Assembly: GCA_963662985.1 (NCBI GenBank)
Contig: OY760067.1
Location: 1,860,001-1,924,000 of the forward strand
Origin: G963662985 sp963662985
Lineage (GTDB): Bacteria; Chloroflexota; Anaerolineae; Anaerolineales; UBA11579
DNA: 64,000 nucleotides
Direction: 5' to 3'
Shown: positions 41,366 through 51,400 of the stretch, in pieces
Position numbering within the stretch: position 1 is the stretch's first letter
Layout: every line of letters starts with the position of its first letter
Made by a program: the position numbers and the translations under genes
The notes under the pieces: generated by a model
Databases searched by the model: none
The model's input: the letters and a program-made list of their open reading frames with translations, nothing else
What the model was told of the DNA's origin: nothing

Positions 41366-42436
41366 ATGGCGAAATCAATGCGGGAATTTGTGGAAAAGAT
41401 GCCGAAGGCGGAGTTGCATGTGCATTTTGAGGGGTTGATGCAACCGGAGACGGTGTTGGCTTTGACTGAGAAACATGATATGTGGGATTCTTTGCCGGGA
41501 AGAACGCTGGAAGATTTGAAGGATTGGTTTGTTTTTTCTGATTTTGAGAAGTTTATTGATGTGTATGTGGTGATTTCTGATTTGTTGCGGGATGCGGAAG
41601 ATTTTGAGTTGTTGAGCTATGCATGTGGGGCGGACATGGCAAAGCAGGGGATTGTGTATCGAGAGATTACTTTTACGCCGTATACACATACGCATTATTT
41701 GGATAAGGATTTGACGATTGAGATGATGTTGGATGGGATTCGACGAGGGGCGGCACGCGCGAAGGATGAGTTTGGCGTGGTGATTCGTTGGGTTTTTGAT
41801 ATTCCGCGGAATATTGGGTATTTGATGGGGAGCAAGGATGTTTATGACCCGAAGCCTTCTATGATGACGTTGGATTATGCAGTGAAGGGGATGAAGGATG
41901 GTGTGGTGGCACTTGGATTGGGGGGCAATGAAGCCACTTCTCCACCGGCTCCGTTTGCGCATGCATTTGTGAAGGCGAAGGAATTGGGGTTGAAGAGCGC
42001 GCCCCATGCGGGAGAGACAGCAGGGGCGGATAGCGTACGGGATGCGGTTGAGTTGTTGCTGGCGGATCGGATTGGTCATGGGGTGCGGGCGATGGAAGAT
42101 GAGGATTTGCTGGCAATGTTGATTGAGCGACAGATTCCGTTGGAAGTGAACCCTACGAGTAATATTTGTTTGAATGTTTTCCCTGAGATGGAAGCGCATC
42201 CGTTTCGTCAGTTAGATGAAATGGGGGTGTTTGTGACGGTGAATAGTGATGATCCGCCGTTGTTTAATACCAATTTGGTGAATGAGTATATGGTGTTGCA
42301 TGAGGTGTTTGGTTATGATGAGGCGGGGTTGGCACGGATTGCACGACGGGCGTTTGAAGCGAGCTTTGCGGAGAATGATTTGAAGGCACAGATGTTGTGC
42401 GGTTTTGATGCGTGGGTGGCGGAGAATTTGGTGTGA
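41366..42436 (+). CDS. add: Adenosine deaminase family protein
   Basis: A 356-residue cytosolic amidohydrolase. Zinc ligands are H18 and H20 in ELHVHFEG, then the His of APHAGE (with its catalytic Glu) and the Asp pair in VNSDDPPLFNTNL; RIGHGVRA supplies the active-site His. The pattern matches adenosine deaminase (adenosine to inosine) and its adenine deaminase-like relatives; which base or nucleoside is used cannot be settled by eye. An AGGTGGTGTTGG stretch precedes the start. It is 76 bases upstream of efp. Confidence 0.9.
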   Translation: MAKSMREFVEKMPKAELHVHFEGLMQPETVLALTEKHDMWDSLPGRTLEDLKDWFVFSDFEKFIDVYVVISDLLRDAEDFELLSYACGADMAKQGIVYREITFTPYTHTHYLDKDLTIEMMLDGIRRGAARAKDEFGVVIRWVFDIPRNIGYLMGSKDVYDPKPSMMTLDYAVKGMKDGVVALGLGGNEATSPPAPFAHAFVKAKELGLKSAPHAGETAGADSVRDAVELLLADRIGHGVRAMEDEDLLAMLIERQIPLEVNPTSNICLNVFPEMEAHPFRQLDEMGVFVTVNSDDPPLFNTNLVNEYMVLHEVFGYDEAGLARIARRAFEASFAENDLKAQMLCGFDAWVAENLV

Positions 42437-42512
42437 GGAGTTTGGCTTCCAAAAAGAAACTGGGGTATGCTATAATATTGAAGTTAAATAAACTTTTAAA
42501 AGGAAAAATATT

Positions 42513-43073
42513 ATGATAGATGCAAATAACCTGCGTAAGGGTGTTGTTTTTGAGTTGGACGACCACCTTTATAAAGTCGTTGAATATACTCACAAAAAAC
42601 CAGGACGTGGTTTGGCTACCATTAAGGTGAAGGCACTTGACCTGCGCACTGGGGCTAATATTGAAAAATCTTTCAGTTCTTCAGAACGTGTGCAAGATGT
42701 GCGCTTGGACTATCACCAAGTGGAATATCTTTATAACGATGGCCAGTTCTACTATTTTATGGATTTGGAAACTTATGAACAACCAGCAATCCCAACGGAT
42801 GTTTTGGGTGAAACTGTGAATTATTTGACAGAAAATTTGCAAGTGAAGTTGACTTTCTTTCAAAATGAACCTTTGGATATTGATCTTCCTACCAGCGTGG
42901 ATTTGGAAGTTGTGGAAGCTTTGCCGGCTGTGCGCGGGGATACCGCTACGGGTGTGAGCAAGATGGTGACCACGGAAACTGGTTTGAAGGTGCAGACACC
43001 TGCTTTTGTGGAAAAAGGAACGGTGATCAGAGTTGATACACGCACTGGTGAATATATCACGCGCGTGAATTAA
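42513..43073 (+). CDS. efp: Elongation factor P
   Basis: A 186-residue three-domain translation factor that rescues ribosomes stalled at proline stretches. Domain I opens MIDANNLRKGVVFELDDHLYKV; domains II/III end in TVIRVDTRTGEYITRV. The tip of the domain I loop reads KKPGRGLA, with Arg at position 32 where many bacteria have Lys. Arg at this position is known from EarP-rhamnosylated EF-Ps, whereas Lys is used by EpmA-type systems; no modifying enzyme is in the window. AAAAGGAAAA precedes the ATG by 6 bases. Own terminator follows. Confidence 0.97.
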   Translation: MIDANNLRKGVVFELDDHLYKVVEYTHKKPGRGLATIKVKALDLRTGANIEKSFSSSERVQDVRLDYHQVEYLYNDGQFYYFMDLETYEQPAIPTDVLGETVNYLTENLQVKLTFFQNEPLDIDLPTSVDLEVVEALPAVRGDTATGVSKMVTTETGLKVQTPAFVEKGTVIRVDTRTGEYITRVN

Positions 43074-43094
43074 GATTTTTTGTGATTGTAATTT

Positions 43095-43122
43095 AAAAAG
43101 AAGCCATTTGGCTTCTTTTTTG
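43095..43122. terminator. Terminator between efp and the convergent propeller gene
   Basis: AAAAAGAAGCC/GGCTTCTTTTT with an ATTT loop and T run. Confidence 0.87.
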
Positions 43123-43140
43123 TTTTAATTTTTTGTGTAA

Positions 43141-44586
43141 TTATTGAATGGGTTCGACATAGTATTCGTTGAGGTAGGCTTCGGCGGTCCAACCATAAAG
43201 GTTGGTGGCGTCATCTCGGACGTACCAGTAGCGGTAGCCATCTGTGCAGATGGGGCCGTCGATGAGGGTGAAGGTGGCGCCGGGAGCGATTTGGCCGATG
43301 AGTTGGGCGTTTTTGTTGGGGAGTGCGCGGAGGTTGTTGGCTAGGGGGGGATCGGCAAGGACACGGGCTTGGGTGATATTGAAAAGGCGGGAGGGAAGGA
43401 TGTCAGCACAGGCGGCACTATCTATGAGACTGATGGGGTTACCGTATTCTTGGAAGGCATGGGAGATGTGGGTTGTGAGGTCGTAGATGATGATGCCGTC
43501 TTGTTGAGTGAGGAGGAGGAGTTTGGTGCTGTCGGGAGACCAATGAATGGATTTGACAGAGGGGGTGTTGAGGATGATGGGGTTGGCGCCTGATATGGGG
43601 ACGATGCCGGCAAATTGTTCGATGTTGTCATAGTCTTGGTTGATGTTGAAGGTGATGAAGGCGAGATATTGACTGTTTGGAGCCCAAGTAATGGAGCTGT
43701 CGGTGATGTGGTAGTTGGTGAGGGTGTGGATGGAGATAGGGTTGATGGTGTAGATGTTGGAGATGTTGAGGGTGGAGGTGCCGAGTTCAGTGAGGTCTTC
43801 GTAGTAATACACATCGTAGCCGGAGGAGGAGGCAAAGGCGATGTGGTTGTTGTCGGGGGAAGGGATGACGGCGCTGGTTTGAAGGCTGCTGCCTTCAAAG
43901 GTGAGGCTTTGTCCGTCGGGGGCGAGGTAATTTAAATGGGACATGCTGGGGCCACAAGCACAGCAGTTGTCGCGTACGTCGACCCAGTTTTGAGGAGAAT
44001 TGGTGAGATTGAGGGCTTCAATGGCAGAGGCGTTGGTGATTTGGGTAGTTTGGAGGGTGAGAGCGGTATAAGGGGCAGGGAAGGTGAGAATTTCTAGGGT
44101 GCGGGGTTGGGCAAAATCTTGGTTGCAATTGTTGATTTCTTTGGCGATGAGGAGGGTATCGGTGTTATATTGCCAGCCAAGAATGGTGTAGGATTCTGTT
44201 TTTTGTTCTCCGAAGATGTCGGGGAAGCTATATTGGGTGGGGAAGGAGCCGTGGTAGGCGAGGGTGTTGGTTTGGAGGTCGTAGATGTTGTAGGTGGTGG
44301 CGCCTTGGTAGTATTCGAAGGGGGCGACGCGTTTTTCAAAGGCTAGGTAACGTCCGGTGGGAGATAGGAAGGGGTGGGTGTAGAGGACGTTGTCGGTAGC
44401 ATCTGTGGTGAGTTGCCGAAGGGTGAGGTTGTCTGGATCGGCTAGCCAGATGTTGTTTTGGTAAGTAAAGGGGATGAGGTTGGGGGAGGTTTGGGCTGCG
44501 GTGGGGGTGTTCGTTTGGGGGAGTAGGAGGAGGGTTAGGATGAATAGGAGGGTGATGAGGAAGGACGTTGGTTTTGGTTTGAACAT
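43141..44586 (-). CDS. Exported beta-propeller protein with C-terminal SH3-like domain
   Basis: A 481-residue secreted protein. A signal peptide ends near TAAQ (residue ~31). Residues ~35-385 have TolB/WD40-like blades (FLSPTGRYLAFEK, SPDNNHIAFASSSGYDVYYYEDL, APNSQYLAFITFN, WSPDSTKLLLLTQQDGIIIYDL). Residues ~410-475 are a bacterial SH3 domain (ARVLADPPLANNLRALPNKNAQLIGQIAPGATFTLIDGP ... YRYWYVRDDATNLYGWTAEAYL). Such architectures are common in Chloroflexota surface proteins and suggest protein or cell-wall binding. The gene is unusually C-rich on its own strand, matching the window-wide strand bias. Role unknown. Confidence 0.87.
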   Translation of the reverse strand: MFKPKPTSFLITLLFILTLLLLPQTNTPTAAQTSPNLIPFTYQNNIWLADPDNLTLRQLTTDATDNVLYTHPFLSPTGRYLAFEKRVAPFEYYQGATTYNIYDLQTNTLAYHGSFPTQYSFPDIFGEQKTESYTILGWQYNTDTLLIAKEINNCNQDFAQPRTLEILTFPAPYTALTLQTTQITNASAIEALNLTNSPQNWVDVRDNCCACGPSMSHLNYLAPDGQSLTFEGSSLQTSAVIPSPDNNHIAFASSSGYDVYYYEDLTELGTSTLNISNIYTINPISIHTLTNYHITDSSITWAPNSQYLAFITFNINQDYDNIEQFAGIVPISGANPIILNTPSVKSIHWSPDSTKLLLLTQQDGIIIYDLTTHISHAFQEYGNPISLIDSAACADILPSRLFNITQARVLADPPLANNLRALPNKNAQLIGQIAPGATFTLIDGPICTDGYRYWYVRDDATNLYGWTAEAYLNEYYVEPIQ

Positions 44587-44705
44587 TTTCTCTCTCTTTC
44601 TTTTCTTTTGAGTTGTTTGTTATTCTCATGATAAAGAATTTGAGGGGGTTATGCAAGATGATGAGAGAGGGAAAAAAGGAGAGTTTTGCCTATTTAAAGC
44701 AAAGT

Positions 44706-44774
44706 CCCCTCCTAAATGTAGGAGGGGGTATAAAAGGAGAATAATTCCATAAGGTGATAAAAGCCCTTATCACC
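44706..44774 (-). terminator. Two hairpins at the end of the acyl-CoA dehydrogenase operon
   Basis: GGTGATAA/TTATCACC (44753-44774, overlapping the MaoC stop codon) and CCCCTCCTA/TAGGAGGGG (44706-44727, loop AATG) follow each other on the minus strand. Neither has a strong T run, so they may stabilise the 3' end or terminate only weakly. Confidence 0.55.
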
Positions 44775-45195
44775 CTTGAATAAACATTTCCGTATTATAC
44801 ATAACTAGTGCTTCACCGTCAATGGTAACGGTTCCATTCTCATTTAAAACCAATGTTTTAAGGCGAAGGCGTTTCTTTTCTTCAAAGATTTCTTCGACGG
44901 TGATGACGATTTCGACTTCTTCACCGATGTAGATTGGTTTTACAAATTTGGCATCTTGCTTCATGTAGATGGTGCCGATGCCGGGGAAGCGCATGCCGAG
45001 GACGGCGGAGATGAGGCTGAGGCCAAAGATGCCGTGGGCAATGCGTTTTTTGAATGGGGTTTTTGCGGCAAATTCTTCGTCGAGGTGGACGAGGTTTTTG
45101 TCACCAGAAGTTTCAGCGAATTTGTCAATTCGTTCTGCAGTTACTAATTGTTTTTCTCGGTATTCTTGACCGACGTAAAAATCTTTGAATTCCAT
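44770..45195 (-). CDS. MaoC-like (R)-specific enoyl-CoA hydratase
   Basis: A 141-residue hot-dog-fold hydratase of the MaoC/PhaJ type, expected to add water to trans-2-enoyl-CoA giving (R)-3-hydroxyacyl-CoA. The hydratase 2 motif is present as FAETSGDKNLVHLDEEFAAKTPFKKRIAHGIF, with the catalytic Asp and His in D-x-N-x-x-H. It is the last of four genes that together make the first two steps of an acyl-CoA oxidation cycle. The matching NAD(P)H-dependent reductase lies across the regulator at 51820. Confidence 0.9.
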   Translation of the reverse strand: MEFKDFYVGQEYREKQLVTAERIDKFAETSGDKNLVHLDEEFAAKTPFKKRIAHGIFGLSLISAVLGMRFPGIGTIYMKQDAKFVKPIYIGEEVEIVITVEEIFEEKKRLRLKTLVLNENGTVTIDGEALVMYNTEMFIQG

Positions 45196-45253
45196 TATGA
45201 GGTCCTTTTAGAAGGATTAAGAATTTCTTAATCCTTCTGATTGTATATTAAGT

Positions 45254-46255
45254 TTATTTTTTACTTTCAATTGCTTTGATCATGGCGGGGATGACTTCTT
45301 TGTAGTCACCGACGATGCCATAGTGAGCAGATTTGAAGATGGCTGCTTCGGGATCTTTGTTGATGGCGATGATGGTGCGAGCGTTGCTCATGCCTGCGAG
45401 GTGTTGGATTGCGCCAGAAATGCCGACTGCAATATAGAGATCGGGTTGAACGGTCTTGCCAGTTTGGCCGACTTGATGATCGTGACCAATCCAGCCTTCG
45501 TCAACGGCTGCACGTGAGGCAGCGAGGGTGCCGTCGAGGACGTCTGCAAGTTGTTGAAGAAGCTTGAAACCTTCAGCAGAGCCAAGACCACGACCACCGG
45601 AAACTAAGATGTTGGCTTCGGTAATATCGACGTCGCCAGCTTTTTCTTTGATTTCTTCGACGACTTTGACGATAACTTGTTCAGGTTTGACGTAAGTTTC
45701 AACTTTGACGATGTCACCGGTGAGGGAGGAATCTGCTTCTTGCGCGGTGAAAACACCGGGGCGAACGGTTGCCATTTGAGGATTGTGTTCGGGGCAAATG
45801 ATGGTTGCCATGAGGTTGCCGCCGAAAGCGGGGCGGGTCATGAGCAATTTTGAAGTTTCTTCATCGACGTCTAGTTGAGTACAATCTGCGGTGAGACCGG
45901 TATCAACGACTGCTGCGAGGCGAGGGGCGATGTCACGACCGTTGTTGGTGGCGCCAAAGAAGACGACTTCGGGTTTGTTGTCAATGAGTAATTTTGCAAT
46001 TTGCACGGTATAGGCATCTGTGTTGAATGATTTGAAGAGAGGATCATCGGAGACGACGACTTTGTTGGCGCCGTGGGCGATGAGTTCTGATGCTAAGGCA
46101 TCAACGTTTTGGCCGAGAAGAATGGCGGTGATGTCAGTTTTGAGTGCGGCTGCAATTTCTTTGCTTTTTGCTAAGAGTTCGAATACGACAGGTTGAATTT
46201 TGTTGTCACGTTGTTCTGCGAAAACCCAAACGCCTTGATAATCTTTTGTTGTCAT
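45254..46255 (-). CDS. etfA: Electron transfer flavoprotein, alpha subunit
   Basis: A 333-residue FAD-binding subunit. The C-terminal FAD domain has the signature VSGGRGLGSAEGF, GHDHQVGQTGKTVQPDLYIAVGISGAIQHLAG and AINKDPEAAIFKSAHYGIVGD. The N-terminal domain packs on the beta subunit encoded just upstream (19-base gap). Together they take electrons from the acyl-CoA dehydrogenase of this operon to a membrane dehydrogenase or other acceptor. There is no fixABCX partner here, so simple ETF rather than a bifurcating complex is the direct reading, but bifurcation cannot be excluded. Confidence 0.96.
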   Translation of the reverse strand: MTTKDYQGVWVFAEQRDNKIQPVVFELLAKSKEIAAALKTDITAILLGQNVDALASELIAHGANKVVVSDDPLFKSFNTDAYTVQIAKLLIDNKPEVVFFGATNNGRDIAPRLAAVVDTGLTADCTQLDVDEETSKLLMTRPAFGGNLMATIICPEHNPQMATVRPGVFTAQEADSSLTGDIVKVETYVKPEQVIVKVVEEIKEKAGDVDITEANILVSGGRGLGSAEGFKLLQQLADVLDGTLAASRAAVDEGWIGHDHQVGQTGKTVQPDLYIAVGISGAIQHLAGMSNARTIIAINKDPEAAIFKSAHYGIVGDYKEVIPAMIKAIESKK

Positions 46256-46274
46256 TTTTATCCTACCTTTTTGA

Positions 46275-47084
46275 TTAGATTAAGTTCAAATCTTGAAGGG
46301 CAGAGGCTACTGTTTGGGTAACTTCTTCGATGGTGCCTTCGAGAATGTTGATTTCTGCACTGTGAGGAGGTGAGAAGGATTTTTTCACGCGAGTGGGTGA
46401 ACCCTTGAGACCGGTTTGTTCACGAGTGAGACCTAAGTCATCAAAATTCCAGGTGGTGATGAGATTTTCTTCGTTGTCTGCGACTTTGACGATATCTGAG
46501 ATGTTCATGTAGCGAGGATCGTTGAGATTTTTGGTTGTTGTAAGAAGAATGGGGAGCTTGGCGCTAATAACTGTGCGGCCGTCTTCCATTTCACGTTCGG
46601 CTACGATGGTGCCATCTGCTTGGATGTCTGATTTTTTGACGTAGGTGATTTGAGGAATGTCGAGACGGGCGGCAATTTGGGGGCCGACTTGGGCAGTGTC
46701 ACCGTCGATGGCTTGATGGCCACAGAGAATGAGGTCAAATGCACCGTTTTCTGCGCTGTCTTTTTGAATGGCTTTGGCTAAGGTATTGGAGGTTGCCCAT
46801 GTATCTGCACCACCAAAGAAGCGATCTGAAAGGAGGATGCCGCGATCGGCGCCCATGGAAAGGCTTTCAATGAGGACTTCTGAGGATTGGGGAGGCCCCA
46901 TGGTGAGGACGACAACTTCGTTTTCTGCGTTTTCGTCTTTGAGGTGAAGGGCGTATTCGAGGGCGTTTTTGTCATCGGGATTCATGATGGAGGGAACGCC
47001 TTTACGAATCATGGTGCCTGTTTCTGGATCAATCCGAATTTGTTTGGTATTCGGGACTTGTTTTACACATACGATAATTTTCAT
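46275..47084 (-). CDS. etfB: Electron transfer flavoprotein, beta subunit
   Basis: A 269-residue subunit with the usual opening KIIVCVKQVPNTKQIRIDPETG, MNPDDKNALEYALHLKDE, VVVLTMGPPQSSEVLIESLSMGADRGILLSD and the DLILCGHQAIDGDTAQVGPQIAARL motif. It has a strong AGGAAG site. Lies 19 bases downstream of the dehydrogenase gene and 19 upstream of etfA, so all are in one operon. Confidence 0.96.
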   Translation of the reverse strand: MKIIVCVKQVPNTKQIRIDPETGTMIRKGVPSIMNPDDKNALEYALHLKDENAENEVVVLTMGPPQSSEVLIESLSMGADRGILLSDRFFGGADTWATSNTLAKAIQKDSAENGAFDLILCGHQAIDGDTAQVGPQIAARLDIPQITYVKKSDIQADGTIVAEREMEDGRTVISAKLPILLTTTKNLNDPRYMNISDIVKVADNEENLITTWNFDDLGLTREQTGLKGSPTRVKKSFSPPHSAEINILEGTIEEVTQTVASALQDLNLI

Positions 47085-47103
47085 AGTTCTTCCTTTTCTC
47101 GTC

Positions 47104-48243
47104 CTAGCTCAATGCAGTGCCTGCGATGACCATGCGTTGGACTTCGGAGGTGCCTTCGTAGATTTCGGTAATTTTTGCATCGCGCATCATGCGTTCAACA
47201 GGATATTCTTGGGTGTAGCCGTAGCCACCGTGCAATTGGATGGCGCGATTGGTGACAAAGCTGGCTGTTTCGGAGGCAAAGAGTTTTGCCATGGCGGCTT
47301 TGTCTGAATAGGGAAGACCTTCTTGTTTGGCTGATGCGGCTGAATAGGTGAGAAGACGAGCTGCTTCGGTTTGGACGGTCATGTCTGCTATGGTGAATTG
47401 GAGGGCTTGGAACTTGGAGATGGGGCGACCAAATTGTTCACGTTGTTTGATGTAGCCAATGGTTTCGTCGAGGGCGCCTTGGGCGATCCCGAGTGCTTGG
47501 GCGGCGATGCCGATACGGCCACCGTCTAGAGTTTTCATGGCGATTTTGAAACCTTCGCCTTCTTGACCAATGCGGTTTTCTACGGGAACTATGACATCTT
47601 TGAAGATGAGTTCGCGTGTGGCGGAACCATTAATACCCATTTTGCGTTCTAACTTTCCAAAGGTGAATCCGGGCATTGATTTTTCAATAATAAAGGCGGT
47701 GATGCCACGGGTGCCTTTTTCAGGTTGGGTCATAGCAAAAATGACATAAAATTCTGCTTCACCAGAGTTGGTGATGAAGATTTTTGTACCATTAAGAAGA
47801 TAGTGATCATCTTTGAGAACTGCACGTGATGCTTGTGAGGCTGCATCTGTCCCTGCGTTTGGCTCTGTGAGGCCGAATGCACCGAGGACTTCACCCTTGG
47901 CAGCGGGGACTAAGTATTTTTGTTTTTGTTCTTCTGTCCCAAAGTTGAGGAGGGGATCACAGAAAAGTGAATTGTGGGCGGAAAGGATCACACCTGTGGT
48001 TGCACAAGCTTTGGAAAGTTCTTCAACGGCGATGGCGTAGGAGAGGACATCTGCACCAGCTCCACCGTATTGAGTGGGAACGTTCATGCCAAGAAGACCA
48101 TAACGTTTCATTTTTTCCACAGTTTCTGTGGGGAATCGATGGGTTTCATCGATTTCTGCTGCTAAAGGTTTTACTTCAGCTTCGGCAAATGCACGAACCA
48201 TTTGCTGAATTCTTTGTTGCTTTGTGGTTAGTTGAAAATTCAT
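47104..48243 (-). CDS. Acyl-CoA dehydrogenase
   Basis: A 379-residue FAD enzyme that oxidises acyl-CoA to trans-2-enoyl-CoA and passes electrons to EtfAB. The two PROSITE-like signatures are GAFGLTEPNAGTDA and QLHGGYGYTQEYPVERMMRDAKI. The catalytic base is the Glu of IYEGTSEVQ, the position used in short- and medium-chain enzymes. Overall it resembles butyryl-CoA dehydrogenases. It is the first gene of the minus-strand operon and lies divergent from the large regulator gene, with 207 bases between starts. Confidence 0.95.
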   Translation of the reverse strand: MNFQLTTKQQRIQQMVRAFAEAEVKPLAAEIDETHRFPTETVEKMKRYGLLGMNVPTQYGGAGADVLSYAIAVEELSKACATTGVILSAHNSLFCDPLLNFGTEEQKQKYLVPAAKGEVLGAFGLTEPNAGTDAASQASRAVLKDDHYLLNGTKIFITNSGEAEFYVIFAMTQPEKGTRGITAFIIEKSMPGFTFGKLERKMGINGSATRELIFKDVIVPVENRIGQEGEGFKIAMKTLDGGRIGIAAQALGIAQGALDETIGYIKQREQFGRPISKFQALQFTIADMTVQTEAARLLTYSAASAKQEGLPYSDKAAMAKLFASETASFVTNRAIQLHGGYGYTQEYPVERMMRDAKITEIYEGTSEVQRMVIAGTALS

Positions 48244-48450
48244 AATTCATCCTATCTATTTTTGTGAAATATTTCACACAGTATCTTCTTGTCTCTATTA
48301 TAGACGCCACTGTTACAAATAAGTTACATATATGGAGAATTTGTAAGGAGAAATTTAATTGATTTTAAGAAAATCTATTGGTTTTTAGGCATATGATGGA
48401 GAATGAGATAGAATATAGATGAAATTGATTTTTTATGATATGGTGTAAAT

Positions 48451-51400
48451 ATGAGTATCCGAGATCTAGTTATATATAGCCAATTGAATCCGCCGGCAAA
48501 ACGCCAGTTTGTTTTGCAACGGCCACGTATTACAAATGCTTTGCAAAAATCTGTTCGATATCCTGTGACTGTGATCCAAGCTGGAACTGGATATGGGAAA
48601 AGCACGGAATTGTTGACTTTTATTGGGTTGGTGAAGAAGCCTGTGTATTGGTATTCCATTTCGGGGAATGACCGCGACCCTACTTTGTTTTTGGCTAATT
48701 TATTTTCTGCATTTAATCAAAATGGTTCGAATTATGGGGAGAGTGCTTTAAGGGTTTTGGAGAACTCTGAATCACATACGGAAAAAGAAGCGATGATTAG
48801 TTTAATCAATACGCTGACGCAATCTTTGAAGCAAGAGTCTGTTTTGGTTTTGGATGATTTTCATAAGGTGCTTGGGGTGGATGAGATCATGAATTTGGTG
48901 GACTGGATGATCGAGCATTTGCCATATCGTTTGCATTTGATCATTTCTACCCGAAGAGCAGTGGAGTTTCCTTCTTTAAATAAGTGGCGGGTTAAGGGGC
49001 GGATTAATGAGATTACGCATGAGGATATGGGGTTCCGCGAGGATGAGATTGCTTCTTTGTTTAAGCAACAATATGATGTTTCTTTGACGGATGAGGAAGT
49101 GGCAGCACTGAAAGAAAAGACTGAAGGGTGGGTGATTGGGCTACAGATGGTGTGGCAATCTTTTCAGAACAGTAAAGAAAAATCAATTATTGAAATTATT
49201 GATGATGATACGGAATCTCGCAAGACGTTGTTCCGTTATTTGGCAGATGAGGTGTTGAAAAACCAATCAGAGAAGATTCGCAATTTTTTGGTGCGAACGT
49301 CTGTGTTGGAACAGTTAGATGTGCGGGTGTGTGACTTTCTTTTAAATAGTGATGATTCGGAAGATATGTTGGTGTGGTTGAATGAGAATGGGTTGTTTGT
49401 GGAAGAATTGCGAGCCGGGATTTATCGCTATCATTCAATGTTTTTGGACTTTTTGCGAAATCGCTTGAATCAGGATTCTGGTTTGGCGATGGCGTTGCAT
49501 AATAAGGCAGCAAGTTATTTTTCTGCGGCGGAGATTTGGGAACGGGCTATTTATCATATGCTTTCAGCAGGGAATGACGAGGAAGTTTTGCTGGTGTTGA
49601 ATAAGGTGGGGGATAAGATGATTGCGAATGGTCGACATGAGAGTGTGGATTATTGGCTGCATGAAATTTCTCCTACGGTTTTGAAAGAGTCGGCTTATGG
49701 GAATTATTTATTAGGCGAGATCAATCGGTATGCTTCGCATTTTGAGTTGGCATTGGAATATTATCATACGGCAGGGCGACTTTATGATTTGAAGAATGAT
49801 GAGCGGGGGCAAGGCTTGGCTTTGCAGGGACAAGCACAGGTGTATTTGGATACGCTGCGCCCATTGAAGGCGGTGGCTTTGCTGCAGAAGGCAATTTTGA
49901 AGTTTGACCCGGTGGAAGATGTGGACATTGTGGCGGATCTTTTGACATCTACGGCAGAGAACTCTTTGAACTTGGGGGATTCAAAACGTGCAGAGCTTTA
50001 TTTGGCAGAGGCGCGCAGAGTGAGCGCTGATGTGGTGTCAGATAGCGATTATATTTTGGCACGTATTTTTGTGCGTACGGGACAATTGGAAGCGGGGATC
50101 CGTTTGTTGGAGACGCATGAGGCGTTGCGCGAGAATAATGAAGTGTCACGACCACAACGATTCCACCGAGAAGGTTCTTTGTTGTTGTCTTTGTTTTATT
50201 CTTTGATGGGTAATCAGGAGAAGGCTCGTTATTATGCTTTGTTGGGGGCGCAGCTGGGAGAGTCGATGAATTCTACTTTTGTGCAAAGTGTGGCGGCGAT
50301 GCGTTTGGGTCACCCATTGCAGATGGCGAACCCAATGCCATGGTCTTCTAGGGGTTTTGAGAAGGCAATTCAGAAGTATCGATTTTCTATGGAAAAAGTG
50401 GAGGTGACGCGGATTAATGCAGAACCTTTGTGGGGGATGTGTCGGGCGTATGGCTATTCGGGGAATATTACAGAGGCGGAGAAGTATGGTCAGCAGGCGT
50501 TGCAGGTGGCTAGTTCGGCAGGCGACCAGTGGATTGGGGTGTTGATTCAGATTAGTTTGGGAGCGGGATATGTTTTGGCAAATCATTATGAGGATGCGAG
50601 CAAAACTTTGGTGAATGCGGAGTTGATTGCTACGCGAGTGGGGGATTCTTTTGCGCGATGTGCAGCTTTGATGTGGCTGGCAATTAATGCGTTTCAACAG
50701 GGGCACGAGAATACTGTGTTGTCTTATTTGAGTCAGCTGTTGCCGATTGTGAAAGAAAATCATTATGAGTTTTTGTTGTTGAAGGAAACTTTGTTGGGGT
50801 TGCATGATCGTGCGGCGATGATTCCACTTTTGATTTTGGCACAGGAAAATGGAATTGAAGTTGATTTTGTGCAGATGATGATGCGGCAAACAAATTTAGG
50901 TTTGGTAGATTATCATCCGGGATATTCTTTGTGGGTGAATACGTTTGGAAGCTTCCGGGTGTGGCGTGGACAGGAATTGGTGCAACCGAGTGAGTGGAAG
51001 CGTGAGAAGGCGAAGCAGTTATTACAGTTGTTGGTGAGCAATCAGGGGAAGTGGTTGGATAAGGATCAGATTATTACGACGTTGTGGTTGGACACGCCGG
51101 TGGACACGGCAAGCAAGAATTTGAAGGTTGTGTATAATGCGCTGAATCATGTTTTGGAGACGGATCGTCCGAAGGGAAAGCAGCCGTTCTTCATTGAAAG
51201 ACGGCATAATATGTATGGGTTGAATCCGAATGCACGGATTTTGACTGATACGACATTTTTTGAGAAGTTATCGCATAGCAATGATCTAGATGAGATGATT
51301 CAAGCTGTGGAGCTTTATGAGGGGGCTTATTTTGAAGGAAGTTCTGTGCAGGAATTTCTGGTGGCGGAAGAACAATATTATCAGCAGCAGTTTATGTTGG

